Source: Lachnospiraceae bacterium (lineage in GTDB: Bacteria > Bacillota > Clostridia > Lachnospirales > Lachnospiraceae). Taken from it: 50,293 nucleotides of DNA. The translations under genes and the position numbers were made by a program. Every line of letters starts with the position of its first letter. Position 1 is the first letter of the stretch. Positions 10,224-19,210 of this stretch are shown one piece after another. Under the pieces are notes generated by a model. It was given only the letters and a program-made list of their open reading frames with translations, made no database searches and was not told where the DNA came from. The stretch covers positions 1 to 50,293 of the forward strand of contig JALFNQ010000239.1 of NCBI GenBank assembly GCA_022773965.1, read 5' to 3'.

Positions 10224-10745
10224 CTATTCGCTGGTCACCTGAACAAATCCCACATCCACAACCACATTGGAATCAAAGAATCCCTGCAGTTTTTCAAGAA
10301 TCTCCTTCTCTGCACGCTCAGGATCAGACTTGATTTCCTCCATTGTGAAAGTATGAACTACATCATTGATAATATTTTTAATATTGGAGTCATATTTCTT
10401 AGCTTCGATTCCGTTTTTGCCGATTGTTTCATAGTCCTCGTTGGCATTATCCAATGAAAGCACAACGGAAACGATCGCATAGTGCTCTTTCCCATCATCA
10501 CTGTTTCTCAGATTGACAGTCAATGAACCCTCCAGTGTATAGGGAACCAGATTTTCAATAGGCACACTGGAAAGATTTGCATTTCTGCCGCTTGCAAGCT
10601 CCAGATCGAGTGCTGTACACACCTCATTGATCAACTGGTTACTCTTTTTTGCAGAAGGGACAATACTGATCATTGTTATCGCTGTCAGAACAAGATTCAC
10701 AACGAGTAGCGCCAATATCAGCACTGACATCAAATTTTTTTTCAT
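10224..10745 (-). CDS. fliL: Flagellar basal-body-associated protein FliL
   Basis: 173 aa, N-terminal TM helix, between motB and fliM; C-terminal VVDVGFVQVTSE. Confidence 0.85.
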   Translation of the reverse strand: MKKNLMSVLILALLVVNLVLTAITMISIVPSAKKSNQLINEVCTALDLELASGRNANLSSVPIENLVPYTLEGSLTVNLRNSDDGKEHYAIVSVVLSLDNANEDYETIGKNGIEAKKYDSNIKNIINDVVHTFTMEEIKSDPERAEKEILEKLQGFFDSNVVVDVGFVQVTSE

Positions 10746-10797
10746 ATCTTTGCTACCTTTCTTAACTATTCAGTTTCCTGTTTCATTCAGGCTGAAA

Positions 10798-11754
10798 TTA
10801 CTCTATGTCTGAATTATAGGAATTATAGATCTTGATCACAACACGCCGGTTCAATGCCCGCCCCTCCGCAGTTGCATTGTCTGCGATGGGAACATAATCT
10901 CCGCGGCCCGATGACTTGATATGCGCCGGATCAACAGATGTGACCTCCCGCAAATAATCCGCTACAGAAAGCGCACGGTACATCGACAATACATTATTGT
11001 CCTCGAATCGTCCATTATGGATCGGAACATTGTCTGTATGGCCTTCTACCTCAATGATATTCGCTGTATAGTGATCCAGAATTCTGCCCACCTTGTCCAC
11101 CAGCGGCAGTGCTTCCTTCCTGATCACCTCGGAGCCTGAATCAAAAAGCACGGAGCCGTTTAACGTAATCATGACATACTGCGCATTAAAGGAAACCTCT
11201 ATCTTATCCTGAATGCCATATTTGGCCGCCTTTTTGTCGACCTTTTCAGCCATATCTTCCGACTCTTCCAGGCCTTTTTGCTCATACTGCTCCTGCAGCT
11301 GTTCTTCGGTCAGTTCCTGTTCTGTCACGCTTTGTCCGGCCTGCTCATCCTGCGACGGTTTATTGACCCCGGGAGCTTCGCCGGTCTGCCCGGTATTCTG
11401 TCCGGGATCACCCTTTTCAATCACACTATCATCCGCCGAAAGCTGCTGACCACTCTCTTCAAACTCGCCCTTTCCCTGACTGTTTGCGTCAGGGTTATAA
11501 AAGGTATCATAATACTGAAGCTGATTGATACCGGCACTGACCATCTCTCCATCGCCAATGGATGAAGCTCCACCCTGCAAAACACTAAAATGCGACTGCA
11601 AGGATGCGATCACAAGCTGAAACTTTTCCGCATCTACGGTAGACATTGAAAACAGAAGCACGAAAAAGCAGAGAAGCAGGTTCATCAGGTCGGAGAACGT
11701 CGCCATCCACGCCGGAGAACCAGCAGGCGGATCTTCTTTTTTTTGCCTTGCCAC
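10798..11754 (-). CDS. motB: Flagellar motor protein MotB
   Basis: PAWMATFSDLMNLLLCFFVLLFSMSTVD (plug/TM) and OmpA-like IIEVEGHTDNVPI...NRRVVI. Confidence 0.96.
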   Translation of the reverse strand: MARQKKEDPPAGSPAWMATFSDLMNLLLCFFVLLFSMSTVDAEKFQLVIASLQSHFSVLQGGASSIGDGEMVSAGINQLQYYDTFYNPDANSQGKGEFEESGQQLSADDSVIEKGDPGQNTGQTGEAPGVNKPSQDEQAGQSVTEQELTEEQLQEQYEQKGLEESEDMAEKVDKKAAKYGIQDKIEVSFNAQYVMITLNGSVLFDSGSEVIRKEALPLVDKVGRILDHYTANIIEVEGHTDNVPIHNGRFEDNNVLSMYRALSVADYLREVTSVDPAHIKSSGRGDYVPIADNATAEGRALNRRVVIKIYNSYNSDIE

Positions 11755-12548
11755 TACTCTTCACCTCCGCCTTCCATGCCAAGCGTCTCACGTTCCTTCG
11801 GGGTAATAAAGGTCTTTAATTTTTCCTCTATCACGTGGGGATTTTCTCCTGCCTGTATGGACAGCAGTCCTTCTACGATGATCTGTTTGATAATCATCTC
11901 GTTTGCATTGTTTAGCTTTAATTTTGATGCTGTCGGATTACACAGCCAGTTTGCGATCAGTGAACCATACAAGGTTGTCAGCAAAGCAACCGCCATATTC
12001 GGTCCGATCGTAGAAGGGTCATCCAGCTTTTTCAGCATGTTTACAAGTCCGATCAGCGTACCGATCATTCCCCATGCAGGACCTAACTCTGCCCATTTTT
12101 CCCAGAATCCGATGACCTGCTTGTGACGATCCTCCGTACAGGCAAGATCCGTCTCTAAAATGCCTCGCACCAGCTCCGGGTCTGTACCGTCAACAACAAG
12201 CATAATTCCCTTTTTCAAAAAGGCATCCTCAATATCTGCCGCAGCCTCCTCTAATGCCAGCAGACCTTCCTTTCTGGCAACGTTGGAGAGGTTGATAATG
12301 TTCGAGATCATCGTTGCCGGCGCATACCCCGGCTCCTTCATACACAACGTAATACCCTTAAAACCAGTTCCCATAAACGGCAGCTTATTGCAGGCAATCA
12401 CACCTGCCAGTGATCCACCGATTGTAATAATCACTGATGGCACATCGGCAAAGTTCGGCAGCAGCGAAAAACCGCCATCACCGGTAACAATACCGAACAC
12501 AACCATTACCACGCCTAAAAGCATACCTATCAAAGACGCTAAATCCAA
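11754..12548 (-). CDS. motA: Flagellar motor protein MotA
   Basis: 264 aa with MotA motifs (WAELGPAWGMIGTLIGLVNML...AVALLTTLYGSLIANW). Confidence 0.96.
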   Translation of the reverse strand: MDLASLIGMLLGVVMVVFGIVTGDGGFSLLPNFADVPSVIITIGGSLAGVIACNKLPFMGTGFKGITLCMKEPGYAPATMISNIINLSNVARKEGLLALEEAAADIEDAFLKKGIMLVVDGTDPELVRGILETDLACTEDRHKQVIGFWEKWAELGPAWGMIGTLIGLVNMLKKLDDPSTIGPNMAVALLTTLYGSLIANWLCNPTASKLKLNNANEMIIKQIIVEGLLSIQAGENPHVIEEKLKTFITPKERETLGMEGGGEE

Positions 12549-12732
12549 ATTCTACTCACCTGCCCCAATCATCAAATATTGTAATGCCGATCCCCTCGGA
12601 TCTCTTTTTTCCATATTCAAATACTATCTTTTTCTATAGTAATTGATTTGACGTTTTTTGTCCACATTTTTATTATTCCGTCAATCATGCAGACAAGAAA
12701 GCCAATCCGTGCTCATAATCTTACATACATGG

Positions 12733-12781
12733 AAAAAAATCGGCAATAATTAAGTCGAAAATCCCCTTAATTATTCCGATT
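12733..12781 (-). terminator. Rho-independent terminator between flgE and motA
   Basis: Minus strand AATCGGAATAATTAAG-GGGATTTTCGA-CTTAATTATTGCCGATTTTTTT: 16-bp stem with one bulge, followed by T7. Confidence 0.85.
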
Positions 12782-12808
12782 ATACCACATCTTGGGGAAG
12801 GATGTAAA
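12779..12808 (-). promoter_or_regulatory. Sigma-A-like promoter overlapping the flgE/motA terminator
   Basis: Minus strand TTTACA (12808-12803), N18, TATAAT (12784-12779). Confidence 0.55.
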
Positions 12809-12820
12809 CCCATTCCCCAA
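12792..12820. repeat. Inverted repeat overlapping the -35 region
   Basis: ttggggaa-ggatgtaaaccca-ttccccaa, 8-bp perfect arms. Confidence 0.7.
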
Positions 12821-12848
12821 AATATATGTCACAATTCACACGTAGCCT

Positions 12849-12890
12849 GTTGCAATTCACATGTCAGCCAGCTGACCTGTAAATTGCAAC
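12849..12890. repeat. Long hairpin in the flgE-motA intergenic region
   Basis: GTTGCAATTCACATGTCAGC-CA-GCTGACCTGTAAATTGCAAC, 20-bp arms with 2 mismatches. Confidence 0.9.
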
Positions 12891-12928
12891 GAATTTGGCG
12901 ATGCTTCGCATGCAAAATCGCCAAATTC
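12891..12928. repeat. Second hairpin directly abutting the first
   Basis: GAATTTGGCGAT...ATCGCCAAATTC perfect 12-bp arms, with a nested ATGC-TTC-GCAT. Confidence 0.9.
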
Positions 12929-12967
12929 ATGGCCCATGTACGTTTTTGGCACGTAGCCCGCAGTAAA

Positions 12968-13034
12968 TGCTGGCTACTGTACGAAAAGCAAACGCAACCC
13001 GTAACATATGCTGGCTACTGTGTGAAAAGTAACG
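12968..13034. repeat. Two-copy direct repeat, period 41 bp
   Basis: tgctggctactgtacgaaaagcaaacg (12968) and tgctggctactgtgtgaaaagtaacg (13009). Confidence 0.85.
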
Positions 13035-13047
13035 TTTATTCAAACTA

Positions 13048-15387
13048 CTATCTCTTCAGATTGATCAGTTCCTCAAGCAGAGTATCTGATGTGGTGATCA
13101 CGCGGGAATTCGCCTGGAATCCACGCTGTGTGGTGATCATGGAAGTAAACTCTCCCGCCAGATCCACATTCGACATTTCCAGCTCACCGGCACTGATCGA
13201 GCTTCCGTCAGCGTCAATCTCCACACCGATGCCATCAAATTCACCGGAGTTTAAGGTTGCGCGGTAGCAGTTATCGCCGGTTGCCTCCAGACCGGACGCA
13301 TTCGCAAACTGTGCCACGGAGATCTGTCCAAGAAGTACTGTATTACCATTATCATAGGATGCATAAATCTTTCCGCTCTGATCCACGCTCATACCTGTCA
13401 TGGCACCAAGCTTTTTACCTTTTCCCACTGTATCCGCATCGCCACCGCTCATGGCTGCTGTGGTGGAACCACTCTTATTATAATTGAGCAGCGCCGAGAA
13501 ATCGATCGTCACGTCCTTAAAACCATCATAACCGGCTGCTGACAGCTTTGACAGATTTAGTGTCTGGGAGAGATTGCTTCCGCCACCTACACTGGTCAGC
13601 GTACCGTCTACCGTATTAAACTGCAAGGTAAATCCATCCTTGGACGGTGTCACGATATGATAATTGCCACCAAACATGTTGTAACGGATCTCTGCGTCAC
13701 TGGGCAGCTCCTCTGTAAAGATCGATCCCGTGGCAGATGTGGCATTTGCCAGATCGGATCCTGTGATTGAGGTGTAGGAATAGTCCTTTAAAAGTTCCTC
13801 CACGCCGGCGTATTTGACCGGCATATTTAATGCTGTTGTTCCGTTCTCCAATGCCACCATACTGCTAAAAGTTGTGATCTCTCCGGTCGCTCCTGTCAGA
13901 GAAATACTCCCCCCCGCTGAGAAAGTGGGCCAGTAATAGATCACCGCATTTTCCGGGTAAGCATCAGGAGCCTCTCCTTTTTGCAAATTCAGTGCATCAC
14001 GGATATCCTCTACATTAAATCGGTAACCGGTGATTCCCTCATTACTGGTCACGATCGTACCAAGGGAGGTGTAATTTTCCAGTGTCTGCTCCTGAGTCAA
14101 CGTGAAATTGCTAAGCTTATTCCCACCGCCTGTCTCTGTCTCAGGCTGAAACTCTCCGTTGGCGCCGATCTTTCCATCCGTAAAGACCCACTGGACACCG
14201 GACACATTACAGTCAACTCCATTGATTGATACTTTCTCTTGTTCATCCCTAACTGATGCCTCACCTCGCGCCACAACATTACCCGATGCGTCCTCCACAT
14301 AAACGTAATCGTTGAACTCCGTTTTTGGTGATTTCTTCAGATCAGCCAACGCCTCCTTCAATGTCACACTCTCTGAGGTAAATCTGACGCGGTAGCCATC
14401 CGGCAATGCCTGCTTTCCGGTCAGTCCCAGCTGTGCATTCACATCCGCCGCATCCCAGTAATATGTATAGGTTGGCTTTGTCGTAGTGCCGGCTGCAGCC
14501 GCCTTGCTGGTAGCATTTGTCTGAATGGCACGGTTAATATCATTTTTGCTCTTTCCGGTAGAAAACTCATAGTTATCCGTAATATCGGTATTGCTTCCCT
14601 GGGCACTGCCGCCACTGCCGGGTCCAAATAATTCTCCCAATGACACGTTCGATGTCAGAATGGAATTTCCCTGGGCGTCAATAATATCTGTCAGGTTGAC
14701 CGCATATTTTCCGCCCTGTGTATCCTGTGCCTGAATGGCAAAACGCGCGGTATAAGGATATCCCAGATTATCATAAACCAGCAAATTCATGACAGAACCC
14801 GTGGAGGAAGTAACCTGTGCATTTTTACCGTCCACAACGCCGGTGCATCGTGCCTTTGTGGTTGCTTCAGGCTCAGAAGTCATATTTTCCGGTGCCATGA
14901 CCTTGAGGGCAGATACCGTATCCTTGCGGATCGTCTGGGTCTCCGCATCTACACCCCAGCCCATAACGGTATATCCCGTAGACTTCATACACAGATTTCC
15001 GGCTCCATCCACATAAAAGGAGCCTGCCTTCGTGAACACATTCTCAGAACCATTATTCACGATAAAAAAGCTGCTGGTGCTCTTGTCAGTGATTCTTAAG
15101 TCAAAGGGCAATCCGGTGGTCTCGGATGCTCCTGCTGAAGTAATCGTCATTGCAGTGGAACCTGTTGTCACACCAAGACCGATCTGCTTGGCATTGATAC
15201 CACCTGTACCTGCCTCCGCATTTGCTCCGGATGCTCCGGACAAGGTCTGGTACATGATGGAACTAAAGGTTACACTGGATGATTTGAACGCTACGGTATT
15301 TACGTTTGAAATATTATTACCGATAACATCCATTTTTGTCTGATGTGTCTTCAGTCCGGACACAGCAGAGTAAAGTGATCTCATCAT
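13048..15387 (-). CDS. flgE: Flagellar hook protein FlgE (large form)
   Basis: N-terminal MMRSLYSAVSGLKTHQTKMDVIGNNISNVNTVAFK; C-terminal TQRGFQANSRVITTSDTLLEELINLKR; GGGAGG RBS upstream of ATG at 15387. Confidence 0.95.
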   Translation of the reverse strand: MMRSLYSAVSGLKTHQTKMDVIGNNISNVNTVAFKSSSVTFSSIMYQTLSGASGANAEAGTGGINAKQIGLGVTTGSTAMTITSAGASETTGLPFDLRITDKSTSSFFIVNNGSENVFTKAGSFYVDGAGNLCMKSTGYTVMGWGVDAETQTIRKDTVSALKVMAPENMTSEPEATTKARCTGVVDGKNAQVTSSTGSVMNLLVYDNLGYPYTARFAIQAQDTQGGKYAVNLTDIIDAQGNSILTSNVSLGELFGPGSGGSAQGSNTDITDNYEFSTGKSKNDINRAIQTNATSKAAAAGTTTKPTYTYYWDAADVNAQLGLTGKQALPDGYRVRFTSESVTLKEALADLKKSPKTEFNDYVYVEDASGNVVARGEASVRDEQEKVSINGVDCNVSGVQWVFTDGKIGANGEFQPETETGGGNKLSNFTLTQEQTLENYTSLGTIVTSNEGITGYRFNVEDIRDALNLQKGEAPDAYPENAVIYYWPTFSAGGSISLTGATGEITTFSSMVALENGTTALNMPVKYAGVEELLKDYSYTSITGSDLANATSATGSIFTEELPSDAEIRYNMFGGNYHIVTPSKDGFTLQFNTVDGTLTSVGGGSNLSQTLNLSKLSAAGYDGFKDVTIDFSALLNYNKSGSTTAAMSGGDADTVGKGKKLGAMTGMSVDQSGKIYASYDNGNTVLLGQISVAQFANASGLEATGDNCYRATLNSGEFDGIGVEIDADGSSISAGELEMSNVDLAGEFTSMITTQRGFQANSRVITTSDTLLEELINLKR

Positions 15388-15477
15388 AATGAAATGACCT
15401 CCCATTCTTTGGCGCGAACCTGTTATCATCGTCTCATCTGTCAGTCAGAGACGCCCGCTTCCTGTAAGGTCCGGCGA

Positions 15478-15876
15478 TCATACGATAACTGCGCCATCAA
15501 TATTTGTAAAAATGTTTTCGCCTGCATCTGCCTGATCTATCGCTGTGACAACTGTCTTGTTTGGCACATTCACGATAAACGCCAGCGAGTCTACAAGCAC
15601 CAGTGACTCGGTGATTCCCTTGGCACCGGCTTTTGATACGCCATCCGCAAGCCGTCTGCTCTGCTCTGCGGAAAGGCTGATATTTCGATCGTTCAGGCGA
15701 TTCGCTGCATGCTTGGAAAATTTCAGCGGATCAAGTGCATCCTGCTTTGCCCGCAGCACCTCGTCAAAAGATATTTCGGCATTTTTTTCTGATTCCCTAA
15801 TGCCTTTTTTGAGATAAGTGTCCGTTACCTGCTCGATTGAACGAAATCCATTTCGAACCACATTCGTCTGATCCAT
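15478..15876 (-). CDS. Flagellar operon protein, TIGR02530-like
   Basis: 132 aa between flgD and flgE; LKFSKHAANRLNDRNISLS...SLVLVDSLAFIVNVPNKTVVTAID. Confidence 0.85.
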   Translation of the reverse strand: MDQTNVVRNGFRSIEQVTDTYLKKGIRESEKNAEISFDEVLRAKQDALDPLKFSKHAANRLNDRNISLSAEQSRRLADGVSKAGAKGITESLVLVDSLAFIVNVPNKTVVTAIDQADAGENIFTNIDGAVIV

Positions 15877-15903
15877 CGTCTCACTCCTGTCTGAGAAAAA
15901 ATG

Positions 15904-16653
15904 TTACTCTGTCGGAGTCTCGGCCTCCGTGCCATTGTCTTCTGTTTTCCCGTCTTCGGTAGCCCCTGCTTCATCTGAACTATTGCCACCGTTTGCGATC
16001 ATATCGCGAAGGGCGATCAGCGCATTCAGTGCGGTCTCTGCTGCAAGGAACTTATCCAGAGAATCCTTGCTGTTATTTGCAATAAACTCCTTCTGATAAT
16101 CAGTCAGTGCATCGTATTGTTTTCGGATCTGCTTAAAGGTCTCCTCATCCGCAAGGGATACATGATCTGCATCCGGAAGCTGTGCCACCGTACTCTCAAA
16201 ATCATCTGCGATCACTACCGCCTCCATATAATCGCTATCCGCAACGGTGTAGAGATCATCCAGATTGTACAGCGCTCCGTTGATCGCAAGGTAGATATTG
16301 CTGCCCTCTTTCATCATATAATCAACGACACCGACCACATCACTGGTCTCTCCTGTCACCGAATTGGTCGGACGCATGATCACGGTCTTTCCAACCAGTC
16401 CGCTGGCCTGTACACTTTCAGCGGTATGTGCCATATTTTCTGTTGCCTCTACCTGCGTAAAGGTCGCAAGCTGTGATACATATTCTGTATTTTCCTGCGG
16501 TTCCAAGGGATCCTGATATTTCATCTGGGCTACCAGAAGATTTAAAAAGTCATCCTTATCCAGATTGTTATTTTTCTTTTCTTTGGATGCGGATGTCGCA
16601 CTCGCCGAAGTATCAACTATTTGTCCGTTTTCAACTTTCTGCCACAAAGCCAT
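15904..16653 (-). CDS. flgD: Flagellar hook capping protein FlgD with C-terminal helical extension
   Basis: DKDDFLNLLVAQMKYQDPLEPQENTEYVSQLATFTQVE core; extra C-terminal domain from about residue 154. Confidence 0.92.
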   Translation of the reverse strand: MALWQKVENGQIVDTSASATSASKEKKNNNLDKDDFLNLLVAQMKYQDPLEPQENTEYVSQLATFTQVEATENMAHTAESVQASGLVGKTVIMRPTNSVTGETSDVVGVVDYMMKEGSNIYLAINGALYNLDDLYTVADSDYMEAVVIADDFESTVAQLPDADHVSLADEETFKQIRKQYDALTDYQKEFIANNSKDSLDKFLAAETALNALIALRDMIANGGNSSDEAGATEDGKTEDNGTEAETPTE

Positions 16654-16705
16654 ATCTGTCAGCTCCTTTCTGAATTTTTAATTTTCTGAAATAACCTTCC
16701 ACAGG

Positions 16706-18262
16706 TTATGCGGTGTAATCCACCGTTCCACCATTGTCGCGCATCATCTGCGCTGCCAGTGTCTCCTCTTCGCTCATCAACCCGGACAGTTCATCCAGAT
16801 TGTTTCTGTCAAGGTTTCTTCGCTGGGTCGGAGCACCGCCATTTTGTCTGTCTGCCTGCTCCTGCATCTGTCCGTTTGCAGATGAATTACCGTCCAGATT
16901 CTGCTCAAACTCATGTGTCGCAACGGTTACTTCCACAGCCTCGATCTTAATACCCTGGTTTTGCAAGGTTGACCGAAGCTCCACCAGCTGTGTCTGTAAT
17001 GCTTCTTTGACCTGCTCATTGGATGCCGCGATCTGCGCCGTCACATTCCCATGCTTTTCCGTCACTGTAAGAACCAGCTTTCCAAGATTTTCCGGATTCA
17101 GCTGCATCTCCACAGTATTTCCCTCAGCAGACGCAAATACTCTCGCCAGACCCTCCATCTGATCCATCAGATGCTGTAATTCCACATAGGTCTGTATCTG
17201 CGGTGTCTCTGCTCCAGCAGCCTGTACCTGATCATTTACAGCAGTCACAGTTTCACGAAATACATCTGCATGCTGCTCCAGAACTGCATCTGTATGATCC
17301 GCTGTCATCATGGAAGACTGTCTGCTTTTTCCATCCTGTGAAGCCTGTTTTTCTTCCTGCCCGGAATCCTGTGTGGATTCTGCCGCAGCATCTTTAGCAT
17401 TCACCGATGTAAAGGACTCTGTCATCTGTTCTGCTGGCTGTTTTGAATCCGTATCTGTCACCTGTGTTTCTGTCGTCTGTCCATCAGCTGATGAAACACC
17501 GTTCGGTGTATGCTGCATACTGTCCGCCGACTGCTCCTGCACATTTGTCAGTTCTTCCTCCAACAGCTGTGACTGTACATCCGTGATCTGCCCGGAGACA
17601 CCTTCCTCCGTCACGCCAAGAAGCTCCTTCACAGCCTCCTCCATCTCATCGATCTGTGCGGAAAGCTGTTCCAAAAGATCCGAAAACTGTGTCGCATTCA
17701 GTCCATTCGCTTTCTGGAAATCCGCGATCAGACCGGTGACCTCCTGCATCGTTACCTGAAAATTGCCATCCGTGAGTAATGCACTTACATCACTGTTTCC
17801 ACTAAGCTTTTGCGCAAGCAAGACCAGATTCTGAGGCTGTAACAGATCCATCATCTCCAGTCCCAGCTCTTCCATTGCCGTTTTCAGTTCTTCGTCCGAT
17901 ACATCCATAGTCTCCTGCAGGGTCTCTTTTACATCATTCGATAGCTCCTGCAGCTTTTGGGACATGGCATCCGTGTCTGAAGAATTTGACTGTGCCTGCT
18001 GGATCCTGCGATTACCGGAAGTCGAAAGCTTCTCGTAGTCTTTTGATCCTGCGGTTGTGGCAGTTCCGGTGGAAGCCACATCATCAAATGACACTCTTGA
18101 ACGCTTGCCGTCATCTGCCTGCATTTGCAAAAAGCTCTGCGTATTCTGATTCATAATGCCGGCAAACTCAGCCATCAGATCATGTGATGCTTCCTGCTTT
18201 GAAGCACGTTTCGTCTGAACCGGCGTATTCATCGCGGAATTCAGGTTTGCAACCTGTGTCAT
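16706..18262 (-). CDS. fliK: Flagellar hook-length control protein FliK
   Basis: C-terminal MQLNPENLGKLVLTVTEKHGNVTAQIAASNEQVKEALQTQLVELRSTLQNQGIKIEAVEV; position after fliJ/motE-like. Confidence 0.93.
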   Translation of the reverse strand: MTQVANLNSAMNTPVQTKRASKQEASHDLMAEFAGIMNQNTQSFLQMQADDGKRSRVSFDDVASTGTATTAGSKDYEKLSTSGNRRIQQAQSNSSDTDAMSQKLQELSNDVKETLQETMDVSDEELKTAMEELGLEMMDLLQPQNLVLLAQKLSGNSDVSALLTDGNFQVTMQEVTGLIADFQKANGLNATQFSDLLEQLSAQIDEMEEAVKELLGVTEEGVSGQITDVQSQLLEEELTNVQEQSADSMQHTPNGVSSADGQTTETQVTDTDSKQPAEQMTESFTSVNAKDAAAESTQDSGQEEKQASQDGKSRQSSMMTADHTDAVLEQHADVFRETVTAVNDQVQAAGAETPQIQTYVELQHLMDQMEGLARVFASAEGNTVEMQLNPENLGKLVLTVTEKHGNVTAQIAASNEQVKEALQTQLVELRSTLQNQGIKIEAVEVTVATHEFEQNLDGNSSANGQMQEQADRQNGGAPTQRRNLDRNNLDELSGLMSEEETLAAQMMRDNGGTVDYTA

Positions 18263-18281
18263 TTACTTCCCTCCTTTTTTC

Positions 18282-18308
18282 GTAACTGTGATAGAACGAA
18301 ACAGTTAC
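18282..18308. repeat. Inverted repeat in the fliK upstream spacer
   Basis: gtaactgt-gatagaacgaa-acagttac, 8-bp perfect arms, same core as the palindrome at 6706. Confidence 0.75.
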
Positions 18309-18329
18309 TTATTTTCTATATCAAAGAGC

Positions 18330-19196
18330 CTAAGGCTCTAAGATAGCAGTAATGATCGCGGCATTCTCCGCCTGCATCTCTGCCATGATATTCGCCCGTG
18401 ACTGTGTATCCATCGCCCCTAAGATTTCTGCCACAAGCTTCGAATTGTCATCCATCATCGTATCAAACATCGCCGCTGCTTTTTTCGGTTTCATCGTGGA
18501 GTAGGTATCCACATAATCTTCCATTTCTTCTGTCTTTTTCTGCTGTTCCAGCACCTGTCTGTAGATGACCTGTGCATTCACCGGATCGATTGCTTCATAA
18601 TACTCCTGATAATTACTTATATCGGGCGCATTGTCTGAAAAAACAACCTCCTCATCGAATTTTTGTTTCAATTCTTCAAACGCTGCCTCATTTTCCTCAT
18701 AGGCAGACAGCTTCGTCAATTGCGCTTTCAATTCCTTGATCCGGTCATTTTTCTTGTCGATCTTCTCCTGTGCCCTGGCAAGCTGCTGTTCCAGCTGCTT
18801 GACATACTCTGTTGCCTCAGAGAGTGTTGTATAGGGATATTCCTGCTGTTCAATGGGAACCTCCACCTCCGGAAGGATCTTATTTACATAGGGAACATCC
18901 TTTAAGATCGGATACATGACTGTTGATCCAAAACCACCCACATCCCATTTAATGACCAGTACCAAAATGCCCAGCCAGATTGCAATAATAATAACAGTTG
19001 CCAGAAAGACTGCCAGTTTTCCGCCGACTCCACCATCGTCCTCAAAATCAGGATCATCCGGGTCAATTCCCTTTTTTATCAGCTTTTCTCTGCGCTTTGC
19101 CTCCTTTGCAGCGACCTTTTCCGCTTTCTTCGCCGCCTTTTCCTGTATCAGCTCTGCCTTTGATTTTGCGACTTCTTTTTCCTTTTCTTCTGCCAT
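18330..19196 (-). CDS. MotE/YlxF-like coiled-coil membrane protein
   Basis: One TM helix, long coiled coil, C-terminal MgtE-N-like MKPKKAAAMFDTMMDDNSKLVAEILGAMDTQSRANIM; between fliJ and fliK. Confidence 0.8.
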   Translation of the reverse strand: MAEEKEKEVAKSKAELIQEKAAKKAEKVAAKEAKRREKLIKKGIDPDDPDFEDDGGVGGKLAVFLATVIIIAIWLGILVLVIKWDVGGFGSTVMYPILKDVPYVNKILPEVEVPIEQQEYPYTTLSEATEYVKQLEQQLARAQEKIDKKNDRIKELKAQLTKLSAYEENEAAFEELKQKFDEEVVFSDNAPDISNYQEYYEAIDPVNAQVIYRQVLEQQKKTEEMEDYVDTYSTMKPKKAAAMFDTMMDDNSKLVAEILGAMDTQSRANIMAEMQAENAAIITAILEP

Positions 19197-19210
19197 CTGT
19201 AGCACCACCT

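Noticed and set aside
12960-13034. Possible CRISPR array from the repeated tgctggctactgt
   Set aside because: Only two imperfect copies, no regular spacers and no cas genes in the window.
16691-16709. ATAACCT/AGGTTAT stem overlapping the fliK stop codon
   Set aside because: Only 7-bp arms and no T-tract; could be chance.
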